A DNA stretch of 64,000 nt, taken from NCBI RefSeq assembly GCF_951801035.1, contig NZ_CATOKT010000003.1; one strand, given 5' to 3'. Shown in pieces: positions 34,472 to 43,189 of this stretch. A program made the position numbers and the translations under genes. Each line of letters begins with the position of its first letter. Position 1 is the stretch's first letter. Below the pieces are notes generated by a model. That model searched no databases. It saw nothing but the letters and a program-made list of their open reading frames with translations, and was not told the origin of the DNA. Source of the stretch: Adlercreutzia sp910585575. Lineage in GTDB: Bacteria; Actinomycetota; Coriobacteriia; Coriobacteriales; Eggerthellaceae.

Positions 34472-35806
34472 CTAGGCTTTCTTAGGGAAGCGCACGGCGA
34501 AGCCCGCCACCGTTCCGACAAGGCAGATGATAGCCACTACCAGGAACATGGTGGCATAGGTGCCCGTGGCGTCGAACACGACGCCGGCAATGGTGGGAAC
34601 AAGGCCCGAGAGCAGCGACAAAAGCAGCAGTACGGTGCCGATGATCTTGGGGAAGTTCGCAATGCCGAAGTAGTTGGCGAAAGCGGTGGGCATGACGCTG
34701 GTGTTGCCGCCAAAGCCCAGGCCCAGCAAAATGTAGTACACGTAGAGCAGGGCCACGCTGCCCGGTTGGGCGATGAAGGCGCAGAAAGCACCGATGGCGG
34801 TCAGGAGCGCGCAGACGCCGAGGATGCGCGCCGGCTCGATACGGTCGGCCAAGGGGGCGATGATGAGGTTCACGGCCACGGCGGCAATGCCCTGCACCGC
34901 TACAGCGCCGGCCACGATGCCGGCATCGATGCCCAAGCCACCGAAGTGAAGCACGCCGGAGGACACCGCCATGTTCAGGCCGATGAAGATGGAAAGCGAC
35001 GCCAGCAGGATGAGCCAGAATGCCGGGGTGCGGAACGCCTGTCCCTGAGTGAGGGACTGGGTGTTCTTGAAGACGCCGCCGGGACGCGCGTCAGCCATAG
35101 CAGCGGCAGCGCCTTCAGCGCTCGGCGACTCAACACCCGGCTCTCCCGCAGGGGCAGCGGTTGCCGCAGCGCCCAAGGCTTCCGCAGGCAGGCCGTCGGG
35201 CTCTTGTCCCATGTCGGAGGGCTTGTTGCGCATAAAGAGGAACGCCACGATAAGGGAGATAACGCCCATGATGGAGATGAGGAAAAAGCCCATGGGCCAG
35301 TTTCCTCCCTCGCCGATGGCAGCGTTTGTGATCAGGGGGAACGAGAAGGCCACCACGCCGCCCAGGCCCATAGTGACGGCCATGGCCAGACCGCGCTTCA
35401 CGACGAACCAGTTGCCAATGGTGGTTTGGGTGGCCACCTGACCGCCCAGGGTGCTCGAGAAGCTGAGCAGCACGCCGAAAAGAACAATGTAGGCGGCCGT
35501 ACTGGCTCCCGCGAACAGGCCCAGGAGCACACCGGTGGCGACAATGAGCAGCGAGCTGAGCAAAAAGGCGTTCTTGGCGCCGAACTTCTCGACGAACTTG
35601 CCGATGAGCGGGCCGGGCAGGCCCTGCATGAGAATGAACACGGTAAAGCCGATGCCGATCATGGTGCGATCCATGCCGACGGTGGGATCGAGGGCCATTA
35701 CGGGAATGGTGATCTGGGCTGCTGCCAGGCCGAAGTTGCCAAGCAGGGCGTAGAGCACAGCGGTAACTACTACGACCTTCCAGCCGTAGAATTTCTTCTC
35801 AGTCAT
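34472..35806 (-). CDS. MFS transporter, last gene of the molybdoenzyme operon
   Basis: The 444-residue protein has 12 predicted TM helices and a central Ala/Pro/Glu-rich loop at about residues 200-240. 'KFYGWKVVVVTAVLYALLGNFG' opens as in oxalate/formate antiporter-like MFS members (residues 5-25 approx.). 'VEKFGAKNAFLLSSLL' is the A-like loop. It lies 69 bases after the DmsC-like gene on the same strand, so it probably moves the substrate or product of the cytoplasmic molybdoenzyme. RBS GAAAGGAA. Confidence 0.88.
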   Translation of the reverse strand: MTEKKFYGWKVVVVTAVLYALLGNFGLAAAQITIPVMALDPTVGMDRTMIGIGFTVFILMQGLPGPLIGKFVEKFGAKNAFLLSSLLIVATGVLLGLFAGASTAAYIVLFGVLLSFSSTLGGQVATQTTIGNWFVVKRGLAMAVTMGLGGVVAFSFPLITNAAIGEGGNWPMGFFLISIMGVISLIVAFLFMRNKPSDMGQEPDGLPAEALGAAATAAPAGEPGVESPSAEGAAAAMADARPGGVFKNTQSLTQGQAFRTPAFWLILLASLSIFIGLNMAVSSGVLHFGGLGIDAGIVAGAVAVQGIAAVAVNLIIAPLADRIEPARILGVCALLTAIGAFCAFIAQPGSVALLYVYYILLGLGFGGNTSVMPTAFANYFGIANFPKIIGTVLLLLSLLSGLVPTIAGVVFDATGTYATMFLVVAIICLVGTVAGFAVRFPKKA

Positions 35807-35875
35807 GAGGGTTCCTTTCGGGACGACCGCCAGGGGCGGCCGTCCAAGACGATAGGAGAATATGCGGTTGGGGTG

Positions 35876-36724
35876 CTACATATCCAGGTTGAGATCGACG
35901 GGATACATGGGGAACATCTTTACCTTGCGGGCGCCCTTGAAGAACAGGATGGTCCAGGCGGCGATGCCTCCGGCGCAGGAGAGCCAAGCGATGACTGCCA
36001 GCACTGCTGCAGCACCCGGTGCCACGAACATAACCACGAGGGCGATGAGGGGCAGTGCTGCGCCTAGGGCAACCCAGGTGTAGAACGTGGTGCGGTAAGG
36101 CTCCTGACGGGCATCGACGTTCACACCGTAGCCTACCGAGCGCATGCGGTTCGTGTAGGCAATTTGGCAGATGATGCATGCCAGCGTAAGAATCACGGCA
36201 ATGCCCACGAGCACCGTGGGTACCATGCCAGCGCTGAGCAGCCAGAGGGCCACCACGCCGATGGAGCCCGCCTCGGCGGCCGTCAGCAGGAACAGCCCCA
36301 GCACGAAGGGCGTGTTCCAGGCCGGGCGCGATCCCATCTGGTAGGCCAGCCCCGTGCAAACTAGGAAAGCGGCGGCGAGGAGCACGGTGACGGCCCCGAC
36401 GGCCAAGGTGCCCCCTCCCAGGTTAAACACCAGGCCGTCGAGTCCGCACACCAGCAGAGCGATGGCCAGAAACGGCGTGATGATTGCCTCTTGGGTCAGG
36501 TGCGATTTCAGGTTGGAGAACGCGTTGAAGAACCGCTGGGGCCTTTGCAGGTGGAAGATGGAGGCGATACCGCCCACGGCAAGCAGGCCGAGCGTGATCC
36601 ACGCCACCACCGAGAGCGGAACCGGCGATCCGATAAGAAGCTGCGCGACGAAGGCGCAGATGAATAGTCCCAGGCCCACGCGCTGGCAGGCCGTGGAAAC
36701 TACGAGCGGCCAATGGATTTGCAT
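35876..36724 (-). CDS. DmsC-like membrane anchor subunit
   Basis: The 282-residue protein has eight TM helices and opens 'MQIHWPLVVSTACQRVGLGLF'-like (first 20 residues), with the DmsC motif 'SIFHLQRPQRFFNAFSNLKS' about 55-75 and 'AYQMGSRPAWNT' later. It oxidises menaquinol and hands electrons to the FeS subunit. The start overlaps the end of the FeS gene by 25 bases, showing coupling. Confidence 0.92.
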   Translation of the reverse strand: MQIHWPLVVSTACQRVGLGLFICAFVAQLLIGSPVPLSVVAWITLGLLAVGGIASIFHLQRPQRFFNAFSNLKSHLTQEAIITPFLAIALLVCGLDGLVFNLGGGTLAVGAVTVLLAAAFLVCTGLAYQMGSRPAWNTPFVLGLFLLTAAEAGSIGVVALWLLSAGMVPTVLVGIAVILTLACIICQIAYTNRMRSVGYGVNVDARQEPYRTTFYTWVALGAALPLIALVVMFVAPGAAAVLAVIAWLSCAGGIAAWTILFFKGARKVKMFPMYPVDLNLDM

Positions 36725-37302
36725 AGGGTCTCAGCTCCTTTCCGGGGCAGCAGGTACACCACCGAGGGGTGGTTGCCGAATTCGGGGTGCACGCGGTAGG
36801 CGCGATCCTCGTTGGCTGCCAGCACTTGGGAGATTTCGCTTTCTGGATCGTTCAGGTCGCCGGCAATGCGGCAGCCCGTGGTGCAGGTGTAGGCGCACAT
36901 GGGCTGTTCGCCCTGCTCCAGGCGGTGAACGCAGAGAATGCACTTCTCCACGGTCTTGGTGTTGGGGTTCAGCGTACGTGCCTCGTAGGGGCAGGCCCAG
37001 ATGCAGTACTGACAGCCGAAGCACAGGTTGGCGTCGACGAGCACCACGCCATCTTCGGTTTGGTAGGTGGCCTTGGTGGGGCACACGTCAATGCAGCTGG
37101 GGTTCTCGCAGTGCATGCACTGGTTGGGGAAGTAGAACATCTCCAACTTGTCGGGGAACTTTCCAATGGGACCCATGCGGTAGACGCGCTCCCAGAAAAC
37201 ACCCAGATCGACGTCGTTCTCCATCTTGCAGGCCACGGCGCAGGCCTGGCATCCGGTGCATTTATCGAGATCGATAACCATGCCGTAGTGTTTCTTGGCC
37301 AT
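36700..37302 (-). CDS. DmsB-like four-cluster ferredoxin subunit
   Basis: The 200-residue protein has four 4Fe-4S cysteine groups: 'CTGCQACAVACK', 'CMHCENPSCIDVCP', 'CFGCQYCIWACP' and 'CILCVHRLEQGEQPMCAYTC'. No Tat signal. It starts 3 bases after the catalytic gene ends and overlaps the anchor gene. Confidence 0.94.
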   Translation of the reverse strand: MAKKHYGMVIDLDKCTGCQACAVACKMENDVDLGVFWERVYRMGPIGKFPDKLEMFYFPNQCMHCENPSCIDVCPTKATYQTEDGVVLVDANLCFGCQYCIWACPYEARTLNPNTKTVEKCILCVHRLEQGEQPMCAYTCTTGCRIAGDLNDPESEISQVLAANEDRAYRVHPEFGNHPSVVYLLPRKGAETLCKSIGRS

Positions 37303-37305
37303 GGA

Positions 37306-39642
37306 CTACTCACCGCCCTTCTTCTTCACGATGCGGCACAGCGTGCTGCGCAGACCGGGGGTCATGAACTCGTCGTTGTACACGCGATCGCCGGTCAAGG
37401 TGTTCGCGTTGCTCATGCCGTCGGGATAGCCTTCCTTGCCCAGGGCCTTGCAGCCTTGCCACCATCCATGGGGGATGACGCAGACGCGTGGATCGATGCC
37501 GTCGGAGGGACGCGCCTTCATGGTGATGCGGCCGGTGGGCGACTCGATCCAGACCCATTCGCCGTAATCGATGCCCAGTTCTTCGGCCAAGGAGGTGTGG
37601 AAGACTACCTGGGGATCGGGGACAATCTCGCGCAAGTGGGGAATGCCGCGATAGGCGCTGTGGTAGTAAATGGGGTAGCGGCGCCCAGTAACGCCCGTAA
37701 GCGGATAGTCGGCGGCGATGTCGGGCGTGCTATAGACGCTCTCCTTCGGCTCGTTGGCCGAGGGCAACGGATCGGTACCCATGATGAGCTCGACAACCGA
37801 GTAGAGCTCGGCGCGGCCGGTGGGCGTGGGGAAGCCGTTTTCCCGATAGTCGCGCGAGGGCATTTGGGGCACGTGGTGAATCCACTTGCCCTTGAGCTCT
37901 TCCCAGGTGACACCGGCATGGGTCTGTTCCAGCTGCCAGTCGAACAGCTCCTCGTCGGTTTCCCAGGGCCACCAGTCGGGATGCAGTCGATGGCCGAACT
38001 CGCGCCAGAACCACACGTCGCTCTTGCGCTCGTAGAGCGGCTCGACGGATTTCTGCTGGCCGAAGACCCATTCGCTGCACACCTCGTCGGCCAGGTAGTC
38101 GCGCTCGGTCCAGTGGGTGGAGGGCAGTACCAGGTCGGCCAATTCGCAGGTGGGGGACATATAGTAGTCCATGCACACCAGCAAATCGAGGCAGAGCAGC
38201 GATTCTTTGACGAGTGCTGTGTTCTCGGACCAGGACAGGGGATTGCCCTGCACCATGATGTAGCCCTTTACCGGGTACGGCTTGCCCGTGCGCATGGCCT
38301 CGAAAACCGCAGTGGGGTTCGAGATGCCGTAGACGCTGCCCGAGGCCTTGTCGTTGACGATGCGCAGCTCCTTCTGCGTTTCCGGATCGGCGCCGGTGAG
38401 GGGCCCCATCTGGTTCCAGAAGGGCATGCTCAGGTTGCCGCCCTTCTTCTCCAGGTTGCCGCAAATGGCAATGATGATGTTGATAAGCTGAAGCGTGTCC
38501 TTGCAGTTGGTCTGCTCCTCGATGCCCTGGAACACGTTGATGGTGGCGGCATCGGCGGCGGCGTAGGTGCGCGCCGACTCGCGGATGACCTCGGCGGGTG
38601 CCCAGCATTTCTCGGCGGCGGCCTCAGGGGTCCAGGGGTCGACGCGCTGCTTGAGCGCCTGCCAGACCGTGGTGATGGGCGCCTCGGTGCCATCGGCCAG
38701 CTTCACCATGCCGTGGTAGAACATATCCTCGTCGATGCCGGGGGTGTGAATGTCGACGAATTGCTGGGTGTTCTTGTCGAAGACGAGCATGCTCTGCGGA
38801 TTGCCGCCCTCTTCGATAAGGGCGCCGTTCAACGGCACGTTCGCGCCCTCGATAAGCAGCATCGGCGCATTGGTGAACTTCTGGGTGAACTCGTGGTCGT
38901 ATAGATCTTCGTTCATGATGACGTTGAGCCACGCCATGGCCATGTAGGGGTCCGACCCCGGCCGCACGCCCACGAAGTAGTCGGCCTTGGCCGCGAGGGG
39001 ATGCTCGAAGAACGGATCGATGACGATGAGCTTGGCGCCGCGATCGCGGCTGCGTCCTACTTGGCCGGACGTGTAGGTAGGCTCGGTCCATACCGAGTTG
39101 GCGCCCCAGAATACGATGCAGTCCGCGTGGTCAAAGTCGCAGCCATCGAAGGTGGGGAACATGCCGTACTGCAGAAACGCCTGCACCATCATGGGCACCA
39201 GGCAGATGTTGCCCGGAGACAAGCTGTGGTGCACGCGGCCGCCGGCGTTGCCGGCACGGCCCGTCCACTGGTTGGTGCCGCGGCCTGTGCCCTGCCCGTA
39301 GGCAATGGTCTCGGCGCCGTACTCCTCGGTGAGCGCCTCGACGCGCGCTTGAAGCCAATCGAGCGCCTCATCCCAAGTGATGCGCTCCCACTTCCCCTCG
39401 CCGCGTTCGCCGGCTCGTCGCAGCGGCCAGCGCAGGCGCTCGGGATCGTAGAGGATCTTTGTAGCGGAAAGCCCCTTGCCGCACATGCGTCCCTCGCTAC
39501 GAGGATCCTCGGGATTGCCCTTCACGCTGACCAAGGTGCCATCCTTGTCCACTTCGCAGAGCACGCCGCACTTGGCGTGACATTCGAAGCAGTTGGTTTT
39601 GACCACCTTGCCGCCGTCGGGCAATGGAATAACCGAATCCAT
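37306..39642 (-). CDS. Molybdopterin oxidoreductase without export signal, acetylene hydratase/polysulfide reductase-like branch
   Basis: The 778-residue catalytic subunit has the 4Fe-4S motif 'CFECHAKCGVLC' with the fourth Cys in 'RMCGKG', and binds Mo-bis-MGD. 'WERITWDEALDWL', 'GNPLSWSENTALVKESL', 'VCMDYYMSPTCELADLVLPS' and the C-terminal 'IPHGWW' resemble the branch containing acetylene hydratase, pyrogallol transhydroxylase and gut catechol dehydroxylases. There is no signal peptide, unlike the 6.5 kb enzyme, so it should face the cytoplasm. 'SPGNICLVP' holds a candidate Mo-ligating Cys. RBS GAAAGGAGG. First gene of a four-gene operon with FeS, anchor and MFS subunits. The substrate is unknown. 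Confidence 0.9.
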   Translation of the reverse strand: MDSVIPLPDGGKVVKTNCFECHAKCGVLCEVDKDGTLVSVKGNPEDPRSEGRMCGKGLSATKILYDPERLRWPLRRAGERGEGKWERITWDEALDWLQARVEALTEEYGAETIAYGQGTGRGTNQWTGRAGNAGGRVHHSLSPGNICLVPMMVQAFLQYGMFPTFDGCDFDHADCIVFWGANSVWTEPTYTSGQVGRSRDRGAKLIVIDPFFEHPLAAKADYFVGVRPGSDPYMAMAWLNVIMNEDLYDHEFTQKFTNAPMLLIEGANVPLNGALIEEGGNPQSMLVFDKNTQQFVDIHTPGIDEDMFYHGMVKLADGTEAPITTVWQALKQRVDPWTPEAAAEKCWAPAEVIRESARTYAAADAATINVFQGIEEQTNCKDTLQLINIIIAICGNLEKKGGNLSMPFWNQMGPLTGADPETQKELRIVNDKASGSVYGISNPTAVFEAMRTGKPYPVKGYIMVQGNPLSWSENTALVKESLLCLDLLVCMDYYMSPTCELADLVLPSTHWTERDYLADEVCSEWVFGQQKSVEPLYERKSDVWFWREFGHRLHPDWWPWETDEELFDWQLEQTHAGVTWEELKGKWIHHVPQMPSRDYRENGFPTPTGRAELYSVVELIMGTDPLPSANEPKESVYSTPDIAADYPLTGVTGRRYPIYYHSAYRGIPHLREIVPDPQVVFHTSLAEELGIDYGEWVWIESPTGRITMKARPSDGIDPRVCVIPHGWWQGCKALGKEGYPDGMSNANTLTGDRVYNDEFMTPGLRSTLCRIVKKKGGE

Positions 39643-39814
39643 CGCTCCTCCTTTCGGTTCGTGTCCTTGTGGACATTTTGTGACGGGGAAGCGGGTGGAC
39701 GCAAACAGGAGGAAGCGGTAAAGCCCACAACAAAATTATGTGGCCCTAGGCGCTGAGGAAGTTTGCTGGTGAATGGGGATGAGAATGCGGAGCGGACGCG
39801 GTGCCGTGCGCGGC

Positions 39815-40015
39815 TTAGAGGAACAAGCCGCGGCGCTTGACGACGGCCCGGAGTTTGCAGGATGCCTGACAAGTACCGCACTGGTCGCAGCGTTCTTGGA
39901 GGATGACGACGGTGCGATCGGGCTGGGTTTCGATGGCGTGGCGAGGACAGGCATCGAGGCAGGTGCCGCAGCGCCGACAGAGCGCGGGGTTGATTTCTAA
40001 GCGATAGAATTTCAT
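39815..40015 (-). CDS. Small 2[4Fe-4S] ferredoxin
   Basis: The 66-residue protein has two full cluster motifs, 'CRRCGTCLDACP' and 'CDQCGTCQASCK'. The start ATG 40015 follows AGAGGAGA. It overlaps the stop of the LysR gene as ATGA, so the regulator and the ferredoxin are translated together. It precedes the molybdoenzyme gene by 172 bases on the same strand and may feed or sense electrons for that system. Confidence 0.88.
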   Translation of the reverse strand: MKFYRLEINPALCRRCGTCLDACPRHAIETQPDRTVVILQERCDQCGTCQASCKLRAVVKRRGLFL

Positions 40016-40950
40016 GCACTCTCCTCTGTGAGGCCATGCTGCAGAAGGTAGGGACCGCACATGGTGGCGAAATAGCGCTGGCAGAAGCCCATGAACTGGG
40101 CTGCTGCTCCTTGGGCTGGGACGACTCCGAGGACGCCGACGAGAAATTCGACGCTGTTCTCAATGGGTACGACCACGGTTTCGGTGTCGCTTCTTCCCAG
40201 AAAAACCGAGAGGGAGTCGGTGAACGTTACGAGCGCACCGCCAGCCACGGCCCGGCCTATCATAGCGGGGTTCGAGGTGCTCATCTGAATGGAGGGCTGC
40301 TGAGACCCTAGAAGATGGGCGAGCAATCGGTTAAGGAATTCCTCGTTGTAACAAGCCAGCGGTGTGCTTGCGAGTTCAGCACGGGTGAACTGGGATCGAT
40401 CGGCGTAGGGCGACGTGCGGTTGCAAGCGACCATAAGTTCGCAGGGAACCAGCGGCTGGAAATCTTGAGAGATGCGCGCGGCGATGCCGGTCATAAACGT
40501 GGGAAGCGCGATGAGGTGCAGCGCTTCGGAGCCGTCTTCGGCATAGTGGTCAATGATGTCGAACAGGCTTCGCTCGATGATGCGCAGCTGGATGCCGCCT
40601 GCGAGCAGCTCGTATTCAGAGAAGAGGGCTTCAAGCTGATTGGTGATGAACGGCATGGTGATGATGGTGAGCTCTTTGTCGGCAGAAGCAATAGCCTCGA
40701 GAGAGGCAATCATTTGAAGGCGCCGATAGGAGTCGACGAGCTTTGCGGCCTCTTGGGCGATGCTGCAGCCAGCTGCGGTCAGCTGGAGCCCGGCAGGCGT
40801 TCGGTCGAAAAGGGAAACGCCCAATTCGCTCTCGAGATTTTTAATGATGGCGCTGGCTCCCTGCTGGGATATGAAGTTCTGCCGCGCCGCTTTCGATATA
40901 GAGCGATGCTGCGCCACGGAAAGAAAGAGCGTCAAAGCCTCAACGCGCAT
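40012..40950 (-). CDS. LysR-family transcriptional regulator coupled to a ferredoxin gene
   Basis: The 312-residue LTTR has an N-terminal HTH 'RSISKAARQNFISQQGASAI' (about residues 16-36) and a C-terminal effector domain. The ATG at 40950, after AGAGAGGGG, is preferred; the frame extends to 41052 without a site. The stop overlaps the ferredoxin start. It is divergent from the flavoprotein gene at 41273 and upstream of the molybdoenzyme operon, so either could be its target. Confidence 0.88.
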   Translation of the reverse strand: MRVEALTLFLSVAQHRSISKAARQNFISQQGASAIIKNLESELGVSLFDRTPAGLQLTAAGCSIAQEAAKLVDSYRRLQMIASLEAIASADKELTIITMPFITNQLEALFSEYELLAGGIQLRIIERSLFDIIDHYAEDGSEALHLIALPTFMTGIAARISQDFQPLVPCELMVACNRTSPYADRSQFTRAELASTPLACYNEEFLNRLLAHLLGSQQPSIQMSTSNPAMIGRAVAGGALVTFTDSLSVFLGRSDTETVVVPIENSVEFLVGVLGVVPAQGAAAQFMGFCQRYFATMCGPYLLQHGLTEESA

Positions 40951-41272
40951 AATGCCCCTCTCTATGATGTACCCCTGCGCCCAGTCTAGCACGCTCCGCA
41001 TCTTCTTGCGTGGATGGAAGCTGACGGGCGTGAACATTGACGGTCCGTCCATCAGATGACCCTCTGGTCACGCCCGAGCAACGGTTCGGAGCGGGTCCGT
41101 TGCAAGTTGGCGACCTCCTCTGTGGAGGTCCTATGATGAAGTCATCGGAAAGGTGCGAATTAAGGGGAAGGGACGTTCCCGAAAGGTAACCAGAAGTGGC
41201 CAGCAGTTTTGCTTGTGGCTGCTTCAGCACCCGTCTCCCTTCGCGCAGAGGCGTTGCTTTAGGAGGCACATC
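40951..41272. promoter_or_regulatory. Divergent regulatory region with hairpin
   Basis: This 322 bp gap between divergent LysR and flavoprotein genes has no supported ORF. It contains a 7 bp inverted repeat GACCTCC-TCTGT-GGAGGTC (41112-41130), a candidate LysR operator or attenuator, and a pyrimidine-rich flavoprotein leader ending in AGGAGG. No clean promoter was recognised. Confidence 0.4.
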
Positions 41273-43123
41273 ATGAAACGCTACTCTCGTCGTCAGTTCC
41301 TCACCGGTGGTGCCGTTGCTGCTTTGGGCGGAACCATGCTGCTTGCGGGGTGCGCGCCGATGACTGAGAAGGAGGCTGCCGAGAAAAAGAAGGAACAGGC
41401 AGCCGCTACGGACAAGAATTCCGAAGGCTCGGTAACCGCTATTGGCCAGGGCATGGGCAAGCACGGCAACTTCGATGTCGAGGTTTCCATGAAGGACGGT
41501 GCCATCGACCGCATTACCGTTTTGGATTCGCGCGAGACGCCGGGCATGGGCGATGTGGCCATGGACAAGATGACCAAGGCCATCATCGACAATCAGACCC
41601 TCGATGTGGATACCATCAGCGGCGCCACCCTGTCCTCCATGGCGTTTCTGACAGCCGTAGGCAGTGCCCTGGATACGCTGGGCGAAGACACCGAGGACTG
41701 GAAGCATCGCGAACCGGCGCAGTGGGTGAACGATGTGGAGCTGCCCGACAAGGCCGACGTGGTGGTCATCGGCGCTGGCGGCGCTGGTTTTGCCGCGGCT
41801 ATTACGGCCGCCAACGAGGGCAAGAGCGTCGTGCTGCTGGACAAGATGGGCGTCTATGGCGGCGACACGGCTCTGTCCGGCGGTGAGATGGCCGTTCCCG
41901 GCAACTGGATTCAGGTAACCCAGGGCGTGAAGGACTCGCCCGATGGCCTGGTAACCGACATGCTGGTCGGCGGCGACAACAAGGGCGATCCGGAGCTGGT
42001 TACTATCATTGCCAACGGTGCGCTGGATTCCGCCAATTGGTTGACCTACGAGGGCGGCATCTCCTGGAAGCACGATCTCATGCAGTTCGGCGGCCACAGC
42101 ATCAAGCGCTCCATCATTCCCATTACCCATTCGGGTTCCGAGATGACCACGAAGCTGACCAACCGTGCCAATGAAATCGAGAACCTGGTGCTTATCGGTG
42201 ACATGAAGGCGGAAGAGCTCATCCGCGAGAAGAACGGCGCTGTGACCGGTGTGAAGGTGCTCGACCAGCAAACCGGCGAAGAGAAGACTATCGCCTGCAA
42301 CGCCGTGGTGCTGACGACGGGCGGCTTCGGCTCCAACATCGAAATGCGCATGAAGTACAACCCCGAAATGGACGAGAAGATTCTGTCCACTGACTCGGTG
42401 GCGGCTCAGGGCGATGGCATTGTCATGGCCGAGAAGATCGGCGCCGACACCATCGACATGGAATACATCCAGACCTACCCAGTGTGCGACCCCGAAACTG
42501 GCGCGCTGCTGTACGTAGGCGACGTGCGTTTGGAGAACTACGGCATCTTGGTTAACAAGGAGGGCAAGCGCTTCGTGGAGGAGCTTGAGCGTCGCGATGT
42601 TATCTCCAACGGCATCAAGGCCCAAACGGACGGCGTCGGCTATCTGCTGTTCGACCAGAAGGCTGCCGACAACACTGGCCTGATCAAGACCCACGCTGAC
42701 GAGTACGAGAACAGCGAGTCCCGTGGCGTCATCGTGAAGGCCGACACGCTTGACGAAGTGGCCAAGGCCCAGGGCGTCGATCCCGAGGCGTTGAAGAAAA
42801 CCGTCGAGCAGTGGAACGAGTACTGCAAGAAGGGCAGCGATCCGGACTTCCACTATAGCGGCGAAGAGATGAACACCATCGAGGAAGGCCCCTACTATCT
42901 GATGGCCTGCAAGCCCGCCGTGCATTACACCATGGGCGGCCTGCACATCACCCCCGAGGCCGAGGTGCTCGACAAGGATGGCAAGCCTATTGCGGCCCTG
43001 TACGCCGCTGGCGAGGTGGCCGGCCACAAGATGGGCACGAACCGCTTGGGCTCTTGCTCGATGACCGATATCTACACGTTCGGCCGCATTGCCGGCAAGA
43101 ACGCCGCCCATTACAAGGCATAA
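41273..43123 (+). CDS. Tat-exported fumarate-reductase-like flavoprotein with FMN-binding domain
   Basis: This is a 616-residue lipoprotein. ATG 41273 follows TAGGAGG. It has the Tat motif 'SRRQFLTGG' with lipobox 'LLAGC'. An FMN-binding domain follows (about 50-140), with 'DTISGATLSS' as the covalent FMN site needing ApbE. Then comes an FAD domain from 'ADVVVIGAGGAGFAAAI'. 'EELERRDVIS' matches the arginine motif that donates the proton in soluble fumarate reductases, and 'VHYTMGGL' and 'NRLGSCSMTD' complete the FAD/active-site set. No heme motif (CXXCH) is present. Fumarate or a close 2-enoate is a reasonable substrate. Divergent from a LysR gene. Confidence 0.92.
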   Translation: MKRYSRRQFLTGGAVAALGGTMLLAGCAPMTEKEAAEKKKEQAAATDKNSEGSVTAIGQGMGKHGNFDVEVSMKDGAIDRITVLDSRETPGMGDVAMDKMTKAIIDNQTLDVDTISGATLSSMAFLTAVGSALDTLGEDTEDWKHREPAQWVNDVELPDKADVVVIGAGGAGFAAAITAANEGKSVVLLDKMGVYGGDTALSGGEMAVPGNWIQVTQGVKDSPDGLVTDMLVGGDNKGDPELVTIIANGALDSANWLTYEGGISWKHDLMQFGGHSIKRSIIPITHSGSEMTTKLTNRANEIENLVLIGDMKAEELIREKNGAVTGVKVLDQQTGEEKTIACNAVVLTTGGFGSNIEMRMKYNPEMDEKILSTDSVAAQGDGIVMAEKIGADTIDMEYIQTYPVCDPETGALLYVGDVRLENYGILVNKEGKRFVEELERRDVISNGIKAQTDGVGYLLFDQKAADNTGLIKTHADEYENSESRGVIVKADTLDEVAKAQGVDPEALKKTVEQWNEYCKKGSDPDFHYSGEEMNTIEEGPYYLMACKPAVHYTMGGLHITPEAEVLDKDGKPIAALYAAGEVAGHKMGTNRLGSCSMTDIYTFGRIAGKNAAHYKA

Positions 43124-43136
43124 TGTCATGAAGGAG

Positions 43137-43167
43137 CGGGCCGGGGGCGTGGCTTCCGGCCCGTTTT
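43137..43167 (+). terminator. Intrinsic terminator of the flavoprotein gene
   Basis: An 8 bp stem CGGGCCGG (43137-43144) with CCGGCCCG (43156-43163) then TTTT. Confidence 0.8.
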
Positions 43168-43189
43168 GCTGTTTCTGGAAGGGAAGATC

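Noticed and set aside
36769..38904. A 711-codon plus-strand frame opposite the second molybdoenzyme
   Set aside because: Antisense shadow; no motif and no start signal.
40940..43129. A 729-codon minus-strand frame opposite the FMN/FAD flavoprotein
   Set aside because: Antisense shadow of a gene with clear Tat, FMN and FAD motifs.
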